Assembly (NCBI GenBank): GCA_025618425.1
Contig: CM046833.1
Location: forward strand, 36,653,774-36,717,773
DNA: 64,000 bases
Source of the DNA: Heliocidaris tuberculata
Taxonomy: Eukaryota; Echinodermata; Echinoidea; Camarodonta; Echinometridae
Direction: 5' to 3'
Under the pieces are notes generated by a model. It ran no database searches. It was not told the DNA's origin and saw only the letters and a list, made by a program, of their open reading frames with translations. Every line of letters starts with the position of its first letter. Within the stretch, counting starts at the first letter, position 1. Of the stretch, positions 34,313 through 45,247 are shown in pieces. The translations under genes and the position numbers were made by a program.

Positions 34313-34734
34313 CTGATTTTCTTTTTTCTAAATAGCTTTATACCCTTTCATGTCTCTCCTTTTCATGCTCTCTTAAAATAAAATTATTAAAAAGGATTTT
34401 CTTTCCAAAATAAGAAAAATTTGTAAATCAAAATCTACACAAACTTCTTGTAGATATAACTTTGTTATTTCAATTACAATTTTCATGTCTCTAACCTTTA
34501 TTAATGTATAATAATCTAATATTTACGTCTTTAGGCCAGGAACCTGTCCCGAAACAGTCACCCATTTTAACCATATATAAGATATGACCCCTTAAAGTTA
34601 ATTAAACCACGTAATGGACATAAAAGTTGTTAACCTGGTCATAGCCGTCGGTTTTAGCCCCTAGAGCCCCCAAACCGAGACTCCAAAAGTCGGGTCAATC
34701 TCACTCCATCTCCCCCATGCACCAAAATTCGCAC

Positions 34735-36235
34735 CCAGGGGGGTGGGTGCAGGGAGGGATGAGTTCTCTCCCTCCCGCGCGAAGCGCGAAAGCTCCGCTG
34801 ACGTTTTATAGCATATTTGAGGAAAGAAAACAGCTCGTAGCACCTTTTTTTTTAGGCGGAAAGTTAGTTCGACGCCCGGATGCTTTTCAATTATTTGGAC
34901 GCAATACTGCACAGAACAGGAGGGTGCAGGAAGGGGGGAGTTTCCCCCTCCCGCGCGAAGCGCCAAACATCTGACGTTTTATAGCAAATCTGAGAGAAAG
35001 ATAACGGCTCGTAGCAAACAATTTCTTTAGGCGGAAAGTTAGTTCGACGCCAGGACTGCTTTTCAATTATTTGGACGCAATACTGCACTGTATGTAACAG
35101 GAGGGTGCAGGGAGAGGGGGGCGTTTTTTTTTTTTTTTTTTTTTTTTTTTAGATGAAAGTTAGTTCGATTCCCGGACTGCTTTTCAAGTATATGGACGCA
35201 ATACTGCACTGTATGTAATAGGGGGGGGGGGGGGTGCAGGGAGGGTAGTTCCCCCCAGCGCGAAGCGCAAAAGCTCTGATGTTTATAGCAAATTAGAGAT
35301 TAAGATTATGGCTCGAAGCACCTTATAGGCGGAAAGTTATTTCGACGTCCGGACTGCTTTTCAATTATTTGGACGCAATACTGCACTGTATTTAACAGAA
35401 GGTTGCAGAGAGGGATAGTTTTCCCCTCCCGCGCGAAGTGCGAAAGCTTTGACGTTTTATAGCAAATTTAAGAGAAAGATAAGGGCGCGTAGCACCTTAT
35501 AGGTGGCAGTTAGTTCGACGGCCTGAATGCTTTTCAATTATATGGACGCACATGGGGGGGGGGGGAGGGGTGCAAGGAGGCGGAGTTTCCCCATTCCTGC
35601 GCGAAGCGCGAAAGCTCTGACGTTTTAGCAAATTTGAGAGAAAGATAAAAGCTCATAGCAAATAATTTTTTAAGGCAGAAAGTTATAGTTCGACACCCGG
35701 ACTTCTTTCTAATTATACGGACGCAATACTGCACTGCATGTAACAGAAGGTTGCAGAGAGGGGGGGGGGGTTCCCCCTCCCGCGTGAAGCGCGAAAGATC
35801 TGACGTTTTATAGCAAATTCGGGAGAAAGATAATGGCTCGTTTTACGCGGAAAGTTGGTTCGACGCCCGTACTGCTTTCTAATTATATGGACAAAATACT
35901 GCACTGTATGAAACAAGGGAGGGGGGAGGGGGTGCAGGGAGCGGTAGTCATGTGGTAGTCTTCCCTTTTTCGCGTGAAGCGGGAAAGCTCTGACGTTTCA
36001 GCAAATTTGAGAGAAAGATAACCTGATAACGGCTTCTATAGCAAACAATTTTTTTAAGGCGAAAAGTTATATTTCGACGCCCTGACTGTTTTTTCAAGGA
36101 CCCAATATTGTACTGTATGTAACATGGGTGGGTGCAGAGAGGGGGGAGGTTTTCCTTCCCGCGCGAAGCGCGAAAACTTTGACGTATTAGCAAATTTTGA
36201 GAGAAAGTTAACGGCTCATAGCGCCTATAATGCCG
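34735..36235. repeat. ~180 bp satellite, about 9 diverged copies
   Basis: TGACGTTTTATAGCAAATTTGAGAG-type starts occur near 34798, 34970, 35274, 35446, 35616, 35799, 35987 and 36179, with one disrupted copy by a 32-base T run near 35125. Each unit carries GGCGGAAAGTTAGTTCGACG, GGACGCAATACTGCACTG, a G-rich block and CGCGCGAAGCGCGAAAGC. The last is a small GC hairpin. Frames across it are repeat translations. Confidence 0.85.
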
Positions 36236-36559
36236 ACTCTATTTTGGGGTTATTTTTGAAAAAGCAACACATTTTTACACTTTAATAACTTAATCAGTGA
36301 ACTGTAGATAACACCAAACTTTACCTCAAGATAATTATTACACTAAAAATTCGTTATGTAAATTCAAATTGAATTGAATAATAAAACACTTTCGAATTAT
36401 CATAGTCAGAAGGTAGTAAAAGGGTTTTTCTTTACATACAGAATATTTTTGGAGGCATGGCATTGTCAAAGGGCACTTTGGTGTTTAAACATAATATGAA
36501 AGTAACGAGGGTCTGTCGGTACATTCATAAGTTTAATGTTAACAAATGCTTTACCCCCC

Positions 36560-37130
36560 TAAATCTATAGATGGAATTCACTGTTGAATACTACAAAATT
36601 AGACAGGGCAAAATCTGCTTATGTTCCTATCCGGGCATGTTTATCTATATACATGTATCCCGTTATTTCCAATTTAAGTTAATTCATTGCATACATGGTG
36701 TAAACAGGTATATTAAAACATTAATCACAAAATCAGATATATATTCATTTCGTTATAGATCCGAGGAAAGTATAAAATACTTATTTTGGGATTGCCCAAT
36801 CATCATCATGTTTATCGTGGACGTCCAAGTTCAAACATTTCATTTGGGATGACATAGTTACCCTGAGTAAAATCAACCTCTTGTTTGGGTTTTTATGGAA
36901 GTATTGCATGGAGATCAATCTAATTTCATTATTTTATATACAAAATACAAATGTTTTCCAGCAAATGCAAAAATAGCGTATTATCAATCAGCTCTTTTAA
37001 ATGATTGTTAAGATAATGTCTCTCTCTTGAACATGATATCTATATTCAAAATAAAAACTTCATATCATTAATTTTGATAACAGAAAAATACTGTTTTGCT
37101 GTAAATATATTTTACCACTCTGTCAGACCC
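36560..37130 (+). pseudogene. Decayed L1/Tx1-type LINE ORF2 3' end
   Basis: One frame reads FQFKLIHCIHGVNRYIKT, ITKSDIYSFRYRSEESIKYL then FWDCPII, then shifts to LFGFLWKYCMEINLISLFY. This is the pattern of the C-terminal zinc-knuckle-like region of L1/Tx1 ORF2 proteins (..QYRI.HRILGTN..L.KI...C.FC....ET..HLFW.CP..). The cysteines normally present in the FC pair are replaced here, and the frame shifts and stops follow, so it is not functional. Only the 3' end is present. Confidence 0.65.
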
Positions 37131-37553
37131 GTAACTGGGAGGGTTAAGGTAGTACGAACGAGCCCCCCCCCCCCCCCTCACCCGTTGGCAAGCAGAGGAC
37201 AGAAGCTAGGGACAGATTATGGAAAAGGAAAATAACGTGATAAAATATCAAGCTTTCCTTCTATTTTAATACATTTTATTTTGTCCCGTAACTTCTTAAT
37301 CTGACAAATCTATAATTAATCAATGTCGTACGTCTTTCACCTTTCATTTTTTGGTTCTAATTGTGTACAATTGGCCATGTTGCAATTGATCTTTTCAAAT
37401 CCTCATTCAAAGAATTATTCATATTCGTTTGTAGCTGATCCATTACAGGCTTGTAAAAGGGTTATGAGGTAGATAAGCAGTGACAACCACGATAAGACTC
37501 AAAAGAACTCTATGTTAATGGAATTAATTGAAAAATGTAGAAACCATACTGAA

Positions 37554-37586
<33 letters not shown>

Positions 37587-37905
37587 TATTTAATGTGTAT
37601 ATGTTCACTTCAAAAAGGAAAAATTCCCGCTCTCAAGTTGCATGGAGTACTCTTGGAGGACCCGGTCTAGTCATCCAAATCCTTGAATTATGGCCCTCTA
37701 AAACAGCCTGTTCAACCGTAGTGCCATGACAGTATTTTATAAAACATTTCAGTTCTTGGAAACTGGGCCAAATCACAAAATTAATAACAAAATGCCCCAA
37801 ATCTGCGCATCCATTTACCTACACATCTAATACACATCACTCTCTTCTGACAAGTATATCCACGTATCCGCGTATCCATTTATATTCGTATATAGCGTCA
37901 TTTCA
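37131..37905. other. Intergenic, short GA repeat and C-run
   Basis: A run of 14 C lies near 37164-37177 and a (GA)n/poly-G tract near 37552-37587. No gene is seen. Confidence 0.45.
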
Positions 37906-37954
37906 AAGCCAGAAGGGCGTATATAACACCGGAGTTAACACCCTTCTAGCTCAA
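37906..37954. repeat. GCCAGAAGGGC hairpin, copy 1
   Basis: AAGCCAGAAGGGCG pairs with CACCCTTCTAGCTC around a GTTAAC-containing loop. Further copies lie at 39901, 55162, 55752, 55917 and 56260. Confidence 0.6.
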
Positions 37955-38124
37955 AGTACATAGAAGTATTTTATCGTAGCCATGTATCCACGCACGTATC
38001 CCCGTATCCCCGTATCCATATTCCACTGCATATCCTCATGTACATGTATCAACCTCTTGTCCAAATCCAAGTATCTATGTACATATATTGTTTTTTATCA
38101 ACATATCTTTGTATTCACGTATCC

Positions 38125-38575
38125 ATCTATCTTCCATTTCATGTATTCCCGTATCCCCGTATCCACTTTAATTTCCGTGTATTTACACATCCCCGTCGGG
38201 TCCCCGTACCCCAGTATCCACGTTTCCACGTATCCACGTATCCACGTATCCACGTATCCACGTATCCACGTATCCACGTATCCACGTATCCCCGTATCCA
38301 CTTTAATTTCCGTGTATTTACACATCCCCGTCGGGTCCCCGTACCCCAGTATCCACGTTTCCACGTATCCACGTATCCCCGTATCCACGTATCCACGTAT
38401 CCACGTATCCACGTATCCACGTATCCACGTATCCACGGATCCACGTATCCACGTATCCACGGATCCACGTATCCCCGGATCCACGTATATCCCCGGATCC
38501 CCGTATCCACGGATCCACGTATCCACGTATCCACGTATCCACGTATCCACGTATCCACGTATCCATGTAACCCCG
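38125..38575. repeat. 8 bp GTATCCAC minisatellite
   Basis: About 30 or more copies of GTATCCAC, with CCCGTATCC and GGATCC variants. The phrase CTTTAATTTCCGTGTATTT starts at 38166 and 38301, so a 135 bp segment is duplicated. The octamer is the reverse complement of GTGGATAC in the 28 kb array. Because 8 is not a multiple of 3, all three frames on one strand translate to the same eight-residue cycle (VSTYPRIH). This explains the 248-codon open frame at 37982-38728, which is not a gene. Confidence 0.92.
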
Positions 38576-39329
38576 TTACCGTATGGACATAACCATCGCA
38601 GCATCTTTATTTACCGCCCATTTGAGCATCCCGGACACAAATCTTCCCTCGTGGACAATCTACATCCATACTTGATTAAAAGTTTACATGCAGACCACAC
38701 ATCTTCAATTCCCACATACCCCAATTAACACATGTCTATATGTCACATCCTTACATTCTCTCATCGACCTCCAACACATGCACAATCCCCCGTATTATGA
38801 TTTGATCGGTCCTTCAAAACTTAACTGCAGATGGCGCTCTTACAAAATAATTTCATTTTAACCTAGCTAGCTAGGGTAGATGCGATATGCAGGTAAAATT
38901 CCAATATACGGTCACCCTCCATTTCCAGGATCGATTCAAGACATTGGATTCTAAAGGTACTCCGCTTTTTGGAACAGATTTACAACTGGTAGGCATATGA
39001 TGAATGGAAAATTATTACCTTTCCACTTTTCTTTAGCAGGGTCCATTTCGATGTACATGTCGATCTACATGTACATGTAGATGGAGAAATCTTCCTATAA
39101 TTTTTATTCAAAGAGAGAGAGAGAGATGTGGGGGGGGGGGCATAGAGAGAGAAAGAGAAAGGGACTGGCAGAGAAAGAGACTGAGACAGACACAAGGAGA
39201 ATGAAAGACACAGTAACTAATCAATCTCTTATTGCAACAAAACAAAAAATAATCCAAGGGCAAGGTATTTTGATTTCATATTGTACACTTGACATGATGT
39301 AAATGTTAGTTATATGTGTTTATAAGGGG

Positions 39330-39585
39330 TCCGCTCGCTATTCATAAGAACCGCTATTCGTAGAAAACCACTATTCGTTTAACACGCGTTATGAATAGCG
39401 GTCCTTATGAGTAGTTATGAATAGTGGTCCTTATGAATAGCGAGGTAATTTGTCTATGTTTTGCTTGCTATTCAGAAGGACCGCTATTCGTACAAAACTG
39501 CTATTCATTTAGTCACGTGTTATGGATAGCGGTCCTTATGAATAAGTGGTCCTTATGAATAGCGGTCCTTATGACTAGCGAGGTT
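39330..39585. repeat. Palindromic repeat CGCTATTCATAAGGACC, two copies
   Basis: CGCTATTCATAAGAACCGCTATTCG and its inverse (GAATAGCGGTCCTTATGAATAG) alternate. The ~110 bp palindromic block is repeated (39333-39447 and 39469-39585). Each block can form a long hairpin. A MITE or cruciform repeat is likely. Confidence 0.7.
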
Positions 39586-39900
39586 ACCCTGTTTATAATG
39601 TTCATTGTACTACTACTAGTACTGATATGTGCATGTACATGTAGATCTAATACATTAATTCAGGGAAATGTAACCAAGACTAATTCATTGTTCCGAAGTA
39701 CATTTGTGATAGAGATTTTCAGGTGTACTGGTGTACATGTATATGCATATAAAATAATGCATGGTACAGGTCTCTAGATCTGAATAAATATACAATGTGA
39801 AGGTCCATTGAACTGGATAATCCATAAAAATTCCTCATTCGAAACAAGACTGAAAAACCATGAGACTGGTTAATCCCGAAAGGGATTTTTTTTGTCTTTT

Positions 39901-39962
39901 GAGAGGCAGAAGGGCATTAACTCCATAATAGATGATACAAGTTAATGCCCTTCTAGCTCTCA
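39901..39962. repeat. GCCAGAAGGGC hairpin, copy 2
   Basis: GAGAGGCAGAAGGGCATTAACT pairs with AGTTAATGCCCTTCTAGCTCTC around a short loop, a near-perfect ~21 bp stem. Confidence 0.75.
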
Positions 39963-41745
39963 GTCTCAGCAGACAGTATTATCCATTTTGATCCAGCCCT
40001 TACACACTGGGACCGTCAAGTTGTCTGATAGGCCCATTCCAACCTTAACCACGAATTGTTGCACAGGTCCATTCTTTAGTCCTATGGACACGGGTACTGG
40101 AACTGAATTAGACCCTAGACTGCATGTCCCTAACCCTGCCCCTGTCATCCTTAGTAAATGTCCCATGATTGTCTAACAAATCAATAATACTTTAAACGGC
40201 CAGAATGGCGTGGCATTTACCAAATCCCGATTGATTTGCGATTGTTTACAGATCCTTTCGCTGACCGTAAACACAGGTCTTGTGGTCAAGAAAGACTGAT
40301 CGATGGTCAGTAATAACAATCTGTCGCGGGATATACGCTCAATTTGGGTGAGAATGGGAATAGCGTTATTGATTTATTAATGGTGAAGGAATATCTTGGT
40401 GGGGAGTCTTTTGATATGTCGAGTGAAGGGAAAGAATGAAGGTTTTTAACCTAGAGTTTAAGGAGGCAAGATATATGCCCCAATCAATTTTATTGGGACA
40501 TTATTGACATCAACACTAATTCCACAGCACTGTGGAAAAATTGCACATGATTTCTGAAAAAGATGGAAAGTAAATTCTCACCGAATCATAACAAAAATGA
40601 CTGTTTTTATTAAAGACTGTTTTTATTAAAGACTGTAAATGTCATATTCTGCCAAATGATTAATGTAGAAAATGTGTAAAGACTGGGTAATGAGCAAAGA
40701 AAATCTACATGTAGCTACAGTGTATATAATCTTCATGACATATGTATGCAAAACATATGGTCAAATGAATGTAAGTTTTCTTTTTTAGTGAGTTATGATT
40801 TCCAGCAAATTTTTCTTCTGTGGTTGTAACAAGCAACCCAAACCAGATTCACTTATATAGCCTACTGGTAATTCCTTTACCAGAGAGTAAGATTAAGACT
40901 AGAGTCCGTTATTTATTGACTATATTTGAAATAAATAATGCAGACCATGCACTTTTAGCCAAACTATTGCTCTGGATAGTCAAACTCCATTTATAAACCA
41001 AGAATCCAAAAGCTGTAGATGTAAACAGAAGCGCTTAGTATTTACAACCCCGCCATAAAAAAAACTTTGGTGTGCAGGTGTGCATTGTCGTGTTGGCAAT
41101 TGTCCAATGTTCCAAACCAAGGCTTTGCAAATGTGCACCTGATATTTTAGGATGAAAAATCAAAAGAGTTGGTCTGCCTGTGATCTCTGAAGTGGAGAAA
41201 GAAACTCAAGAAACTACAAAGATTTCTAGACCATTTGGATTTTGTGAGGAATACTGTGAGAGATTGTGACATAAAGATACTTCATTTGTACATGATGCGA
41301 AGGAGCTGTGCATGCATGACCCCATGTCATTGCAATGAGACCTGTACTTTGGTCTTTGAACAGAATATGATGAAGATTAATTTGTAAAGGGGTTTGATAT
41401 CAATTTATTTTAATGTCTTTGCCCTGCAATAGTGAACATTCATCATTCTTTTTCCGATATTCTACACGGTGTAAATGCAGGCTTAGATGCTCATGTAACA
41501 TCCATAGGGAAACATGGAGGCCTGTACATGTACATGTCTACAACCAACATGTACCTGTAGAATTACCTTAAAGTGTACCGATCACCTGAAAAAATAATTT
41601 GTGTACAGCTAGAAAGTATAAAATCAACCTCAAAGAACTTTGTGTAGTATTCTATAGGTCAACAGTTAATAAGTATGAAGGAAATAAAGGATAACATGAA
41701 AATGCTTGTGTGGAACCGAACTCCGAGTTTGGTTCAGCATGAGCC
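39963..41745. other. Intergenic, nothing recognised
   Basis: No exon or element was recognised. A short direct duplication of TTTTTATTAAAGACTG lies near 40600-40635. Confidence 0.4.
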
Positions 41746-41749
41746 TTAA

Positions 41750-42247
41750 AGGGAAAGTTCACCCTGAAGATTATTTGAGTTTAAAAAATGCAGAAAAAAT
41801 AAAGAAAAATATCGGCGAAAGTTTGGACAAAATCCGTTAAAGAATAACGGAGTTATGGACTTTTGAAGTTTTGATTTTGTGACGTCACATGCGAGCAGCT
41901 CCTCCGTTATGTAATGTGATAAATATTCCATAAAATACAGTTTTCTCAGAAAATTTAGAATATTTTCGTCTGTGCATTTGATATATTGTCAGAAATGTTA
42001 TTCAATACTAGATTCTGAAAAGAAACAATATTAATTTATCATGGAACGTTAAAAAAATGCGAATATATGGAATATTTATTACATGACCAATCGGGCAGCT
42101 GCTCGCATGTGACGTCACGAATCCAAAACTTTAAATACTCATAACTCTTTTATTATTTGACCGATTTTCATCAAACCTTCGCCAATATTTTTCTTTATTT
42201 TTTCTGCATTTTTTAAACTCAAGTAATCTTCAGGGTGAACTTTCCCT
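41750..42247. mobile_element. 498 bp palindromic TTAA MITE, copy A
   Basis: AGGGAAAGTTCACCCTGAAG and its inverse CTTCAGGGTGAACTTTCCCT bound the element, with TTAA on each side (41746-41749, 42248-42251). The arms of about 180 bp are diverged inverse copies and both carry GTGACGTCACATGCGAGCAGC (or its inverse), with a perfect CRE. The AT core is single-copy. A second copy in reverse orientation lies at 63444-63943. It is non-coding; the TTAA target suggests piggyBac- or Kolobok-type mobilisation. Confidence 0.9.
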
Positions 42248-42800
42248 TTAAACTTAGATAGCGCGTACCGGTGCGTTGGGTAGTCTACTCATGAGTCGCT
42301 TTTACCTTATAGAGAGTGTGATTAAAATTGCAATATCTCTTTATAGAATTAATATTTGAAGCCCATATTTTGAATATAGTATAACGACATGCAACCTCTA
42401 ACATACAGAGCAAAATTATTTTTGGTGATTGGTACCCTTTAATGATCATAACAGAGTGCCTATGAATTAGGGAACAGGTGAATGGAATTGGAGGGGGGGG
42501 GGGTGCTTAATGTTAGGATTAAGTCAGCATCTTGTTGATATGAATGGGTCTTTAGAGGCTGATTAGAAGAAGGAGCTTTACCTATGGTCTTCTCTAACAA
42601 GAAAGGTCCATTCCACATTGAACTTCTTGGGGCCTTTGTGTCATTTTTATTGAAAAGACAGTAAATCCCAAATCCTTAGCAGTATTGTTTAATTGAGATA
42701 CATACAAGGGTGCATGGTCATAGTAAATAGGGACCCATGCATTCATGATTGAGTTCATTCAAATGTTGTTGTTACTGCTCACCCAAGGATACATTTATAT

Positions 42801-42941
42801 AATATTGACTGGCCTTGAGGGGGATATCAGAATATGTTGCCTGCAACAGAATCATATTGCCCCGAGTCGAAGACGAGGGCAATATGGTTCTTTTAAGGGC
42901 AACATTTTCGATATTCCCCGAAAGTAGAGCCAGTCAATATT
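42801..42941. mobile_element. 141 bp hairpin MITE
   Basis: AATATTGACTGGCC at the left is inverted as GAGCCAGTCAATATT at the right. An inner hairpin (ATTGCCC..GAGTCGAAGACGA..GGGCAAT) sits at the centre. Confidence 0.6.
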
Positions 42942-44939
42942 ATTATTATTACCTATATCATGTATAGATCTATGCCTATTTTACAGCAATTACAAACAAG
43001 TCTGTTTGCCAGTCAGTCCCTCTAATTTCAGGTTATTCATGCAGGTTTGTAATCTGGGCCAAGCTATTGTGACGTAAATTGTTACCGCGCGTATCCATTG
43101 TTTAAGCCTACACTTTAACGTGTACACAATACTGCGCGTATGCACTTTAATAAAAGCGCACTGACAAGAAAAGGTGGATGTAAATCGGGCTCAATGTTGA
43201 CCGCGCTTTTTGTACACAAAGTGAATGGTGAAACCCGGAAGAGGGAAAATATCAGGGAATGATGACCGCTCAGAACTAGGTCGTTCGCGGACCGCGCAAA
43301 ACATGGATTTTAAATGCACCGTAAAACTACCCCATATAGGTAATAATTTACATTAATCCCATGTACCTTGTTAAAAAGATAAACAAGTCTGTTGTATGCC
43401 TGATTTTGTTGATGCCCAATGAATAATTCTTCCATACACATTGATTTATACATTATGTATCCTAATTTAGAAACATCTTGTTAAATTTAAAGACCTCTCC
43501 CTGTGAAAATTAAAGTATTATAATTCATGTAGCTTTTATATGTTGGGTTACCAGCTGGCATGTGCTTGCCTACTGACCCTGGTTTGGTCTACTTGTAAGA
43601 TATTCGGAAAGCATGATTCCTAGTTCGCAAGATGGAATGCCACATGTTTTTGTTGTTCTGTGTTTTTCTGTATTTAACATGTAGTAGAGCTATATGTGCG
43701 ACATGGCATAATTTCTTCACCCTGTACATCGTTTGTGTATTTATGATTGGCCCAAGAGAGGCACAACCTTACTGCATTAGTCTGGATACTGTGGTTGATT
43801 TACAAGAAGCAAAAATACAATGTACATTATCTATGATGAGGGTAAAATCAGGATTCCAATATTTTCCACAGGGGATCTGGGTTAGCATTTGTAGGGTCTG
43901 TATATGAATTGGCCCCCTGTGTAATTATTTGAATTTTGGAGTCCGGAGTTAAAATTAAGGGGCTCGAGCCATGGAATCTTGTTGAATCTTGTTGAAAGTT
44001 TTGAGCCCTTGCTTCGTAATAGTCCTTGCTAGCACTACAGTAACTTAAAATAGCTCATGCTATTGTTCTGTGCATGCTTTCTGAGCAAGTAAAATGTACA
44101 AACATCCATCTTTGTAACATATGTCCTCCACAGCTTCCTGCTAAAACCAACTCCTTGCTGAAACAAAATCACAAGGGGGGCACTTCAAGCCCCCATCACT
44201 TGACAACTTAGCATTGACATAATAAAGATAAACATGAAAAGGATGGGCTTTGTTAGGTGGTAGGAGGGACTGTGATTCCCTTTTAGAAGATGGAAGCTTT
44301 TGTATAAATGAGTGCAGCTGCGTATGTTTGCGTTAGGATTTATTGAATGGCACTGTGACATGTTATGCTGTGCTTTGGGGAAGATTGATAGGTGCACCTA
44401 GAACACATTCAGTCATATGACGCTTTTGTGGTGATACAGCATAATTTAATGGTTCAAGAAATCTTCCTCTCCTGCAGGTGGTTTTGTACCTGATGGTACA
44501 AATCATATTGTGGTACACCTTGTGATGTGATCTTGGGGTTCCCAATCATTTTTTAAAAATTAGTTTTTACTGGTGGTGCAGGTACATGTACATGGAGCTC
44601 TGGCAAATTTTACAGTACACAGTCCATTCAAAGAAAGTAATAGTGGTAGATAGTGGATACCCTTTTAATACCCGGGTCGAGAGAGAAAACTGTAGATAAA
44701 ATGCCTTGTCTGTAATACACCCCAGCCTTCAAGGCTTCAACCTCTCGATTGAAACTAAGTTGAAAGCACCACTGTAGTGATAGCACCACCTATAATTACA
44801 AACCTACCTCTGCAAGGCTTGGAACTTACATATACCAATATCTGAAATATCCAATGGTGAATGATCCTCTAATAGTACAAAAGACCCCCACATGTAAATA
44901 ATCTCTCCACTGGCTTGGGTCTCCGAGAAGCAGGAGCTT
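42942..44939. other. Intergenic, nothing firm
   Basis: A short phrase GCGTATCCATTGT near 43090 matches one at 16549 inside the 14-16.7 kb element, with nearby CGCGCAATACT/ACACAATACTGCGCG words. No gene is called. Confidence 0.4.
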
Positions 44940-45247
44940 TCATAAAGCTGTTCGTAAAGTTACACATAACTTTACGAACGACTTGAATATGAAGTGCCAG
45001 ATAGGATGCCCAAAGTTTTTCCTGATATTTTAACAAAGTGTGACTGTGTTTTCAATATTGAACCTCAATTAAATTATGGCAAAACATGTACTTTGCATTA
45101 AAAATATTTGTTTCATTAAGAATGTTAATCTACATCTGCACAGTTCAACTTTAGTTGATGCAGTTAAAAATGATTGAGCATCCCATCTGGCTTGTCATAT
45201 TTAAGTCATTCGTAAAGTCAGGCGTAACTTTACAAACAGCTTTATGA
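44940..45247. mobile_element. 308 bp foldback MITE with TTTACGAAC words
   Basis: TCATAAAGCTGTTCGTAAAG at the left and the inverse of TTTACAAACAGCTTTATGA at the right are TIRs. The match continues through GTGCCAGATAGGATGC versus GCATCCCATCTGGC. The left arm holds an internal palindrome GTTCGTAAAGTTAC/AACTTTACGAAC. No target duplication was determined. Confidence 0.7.

Noticed and set aside
37982..38728. 248-codon plus-strand frame and long minus-strand frames over the same DNA
   Set aside because: All are translations of an 8 bp repeat, identical in every frame.
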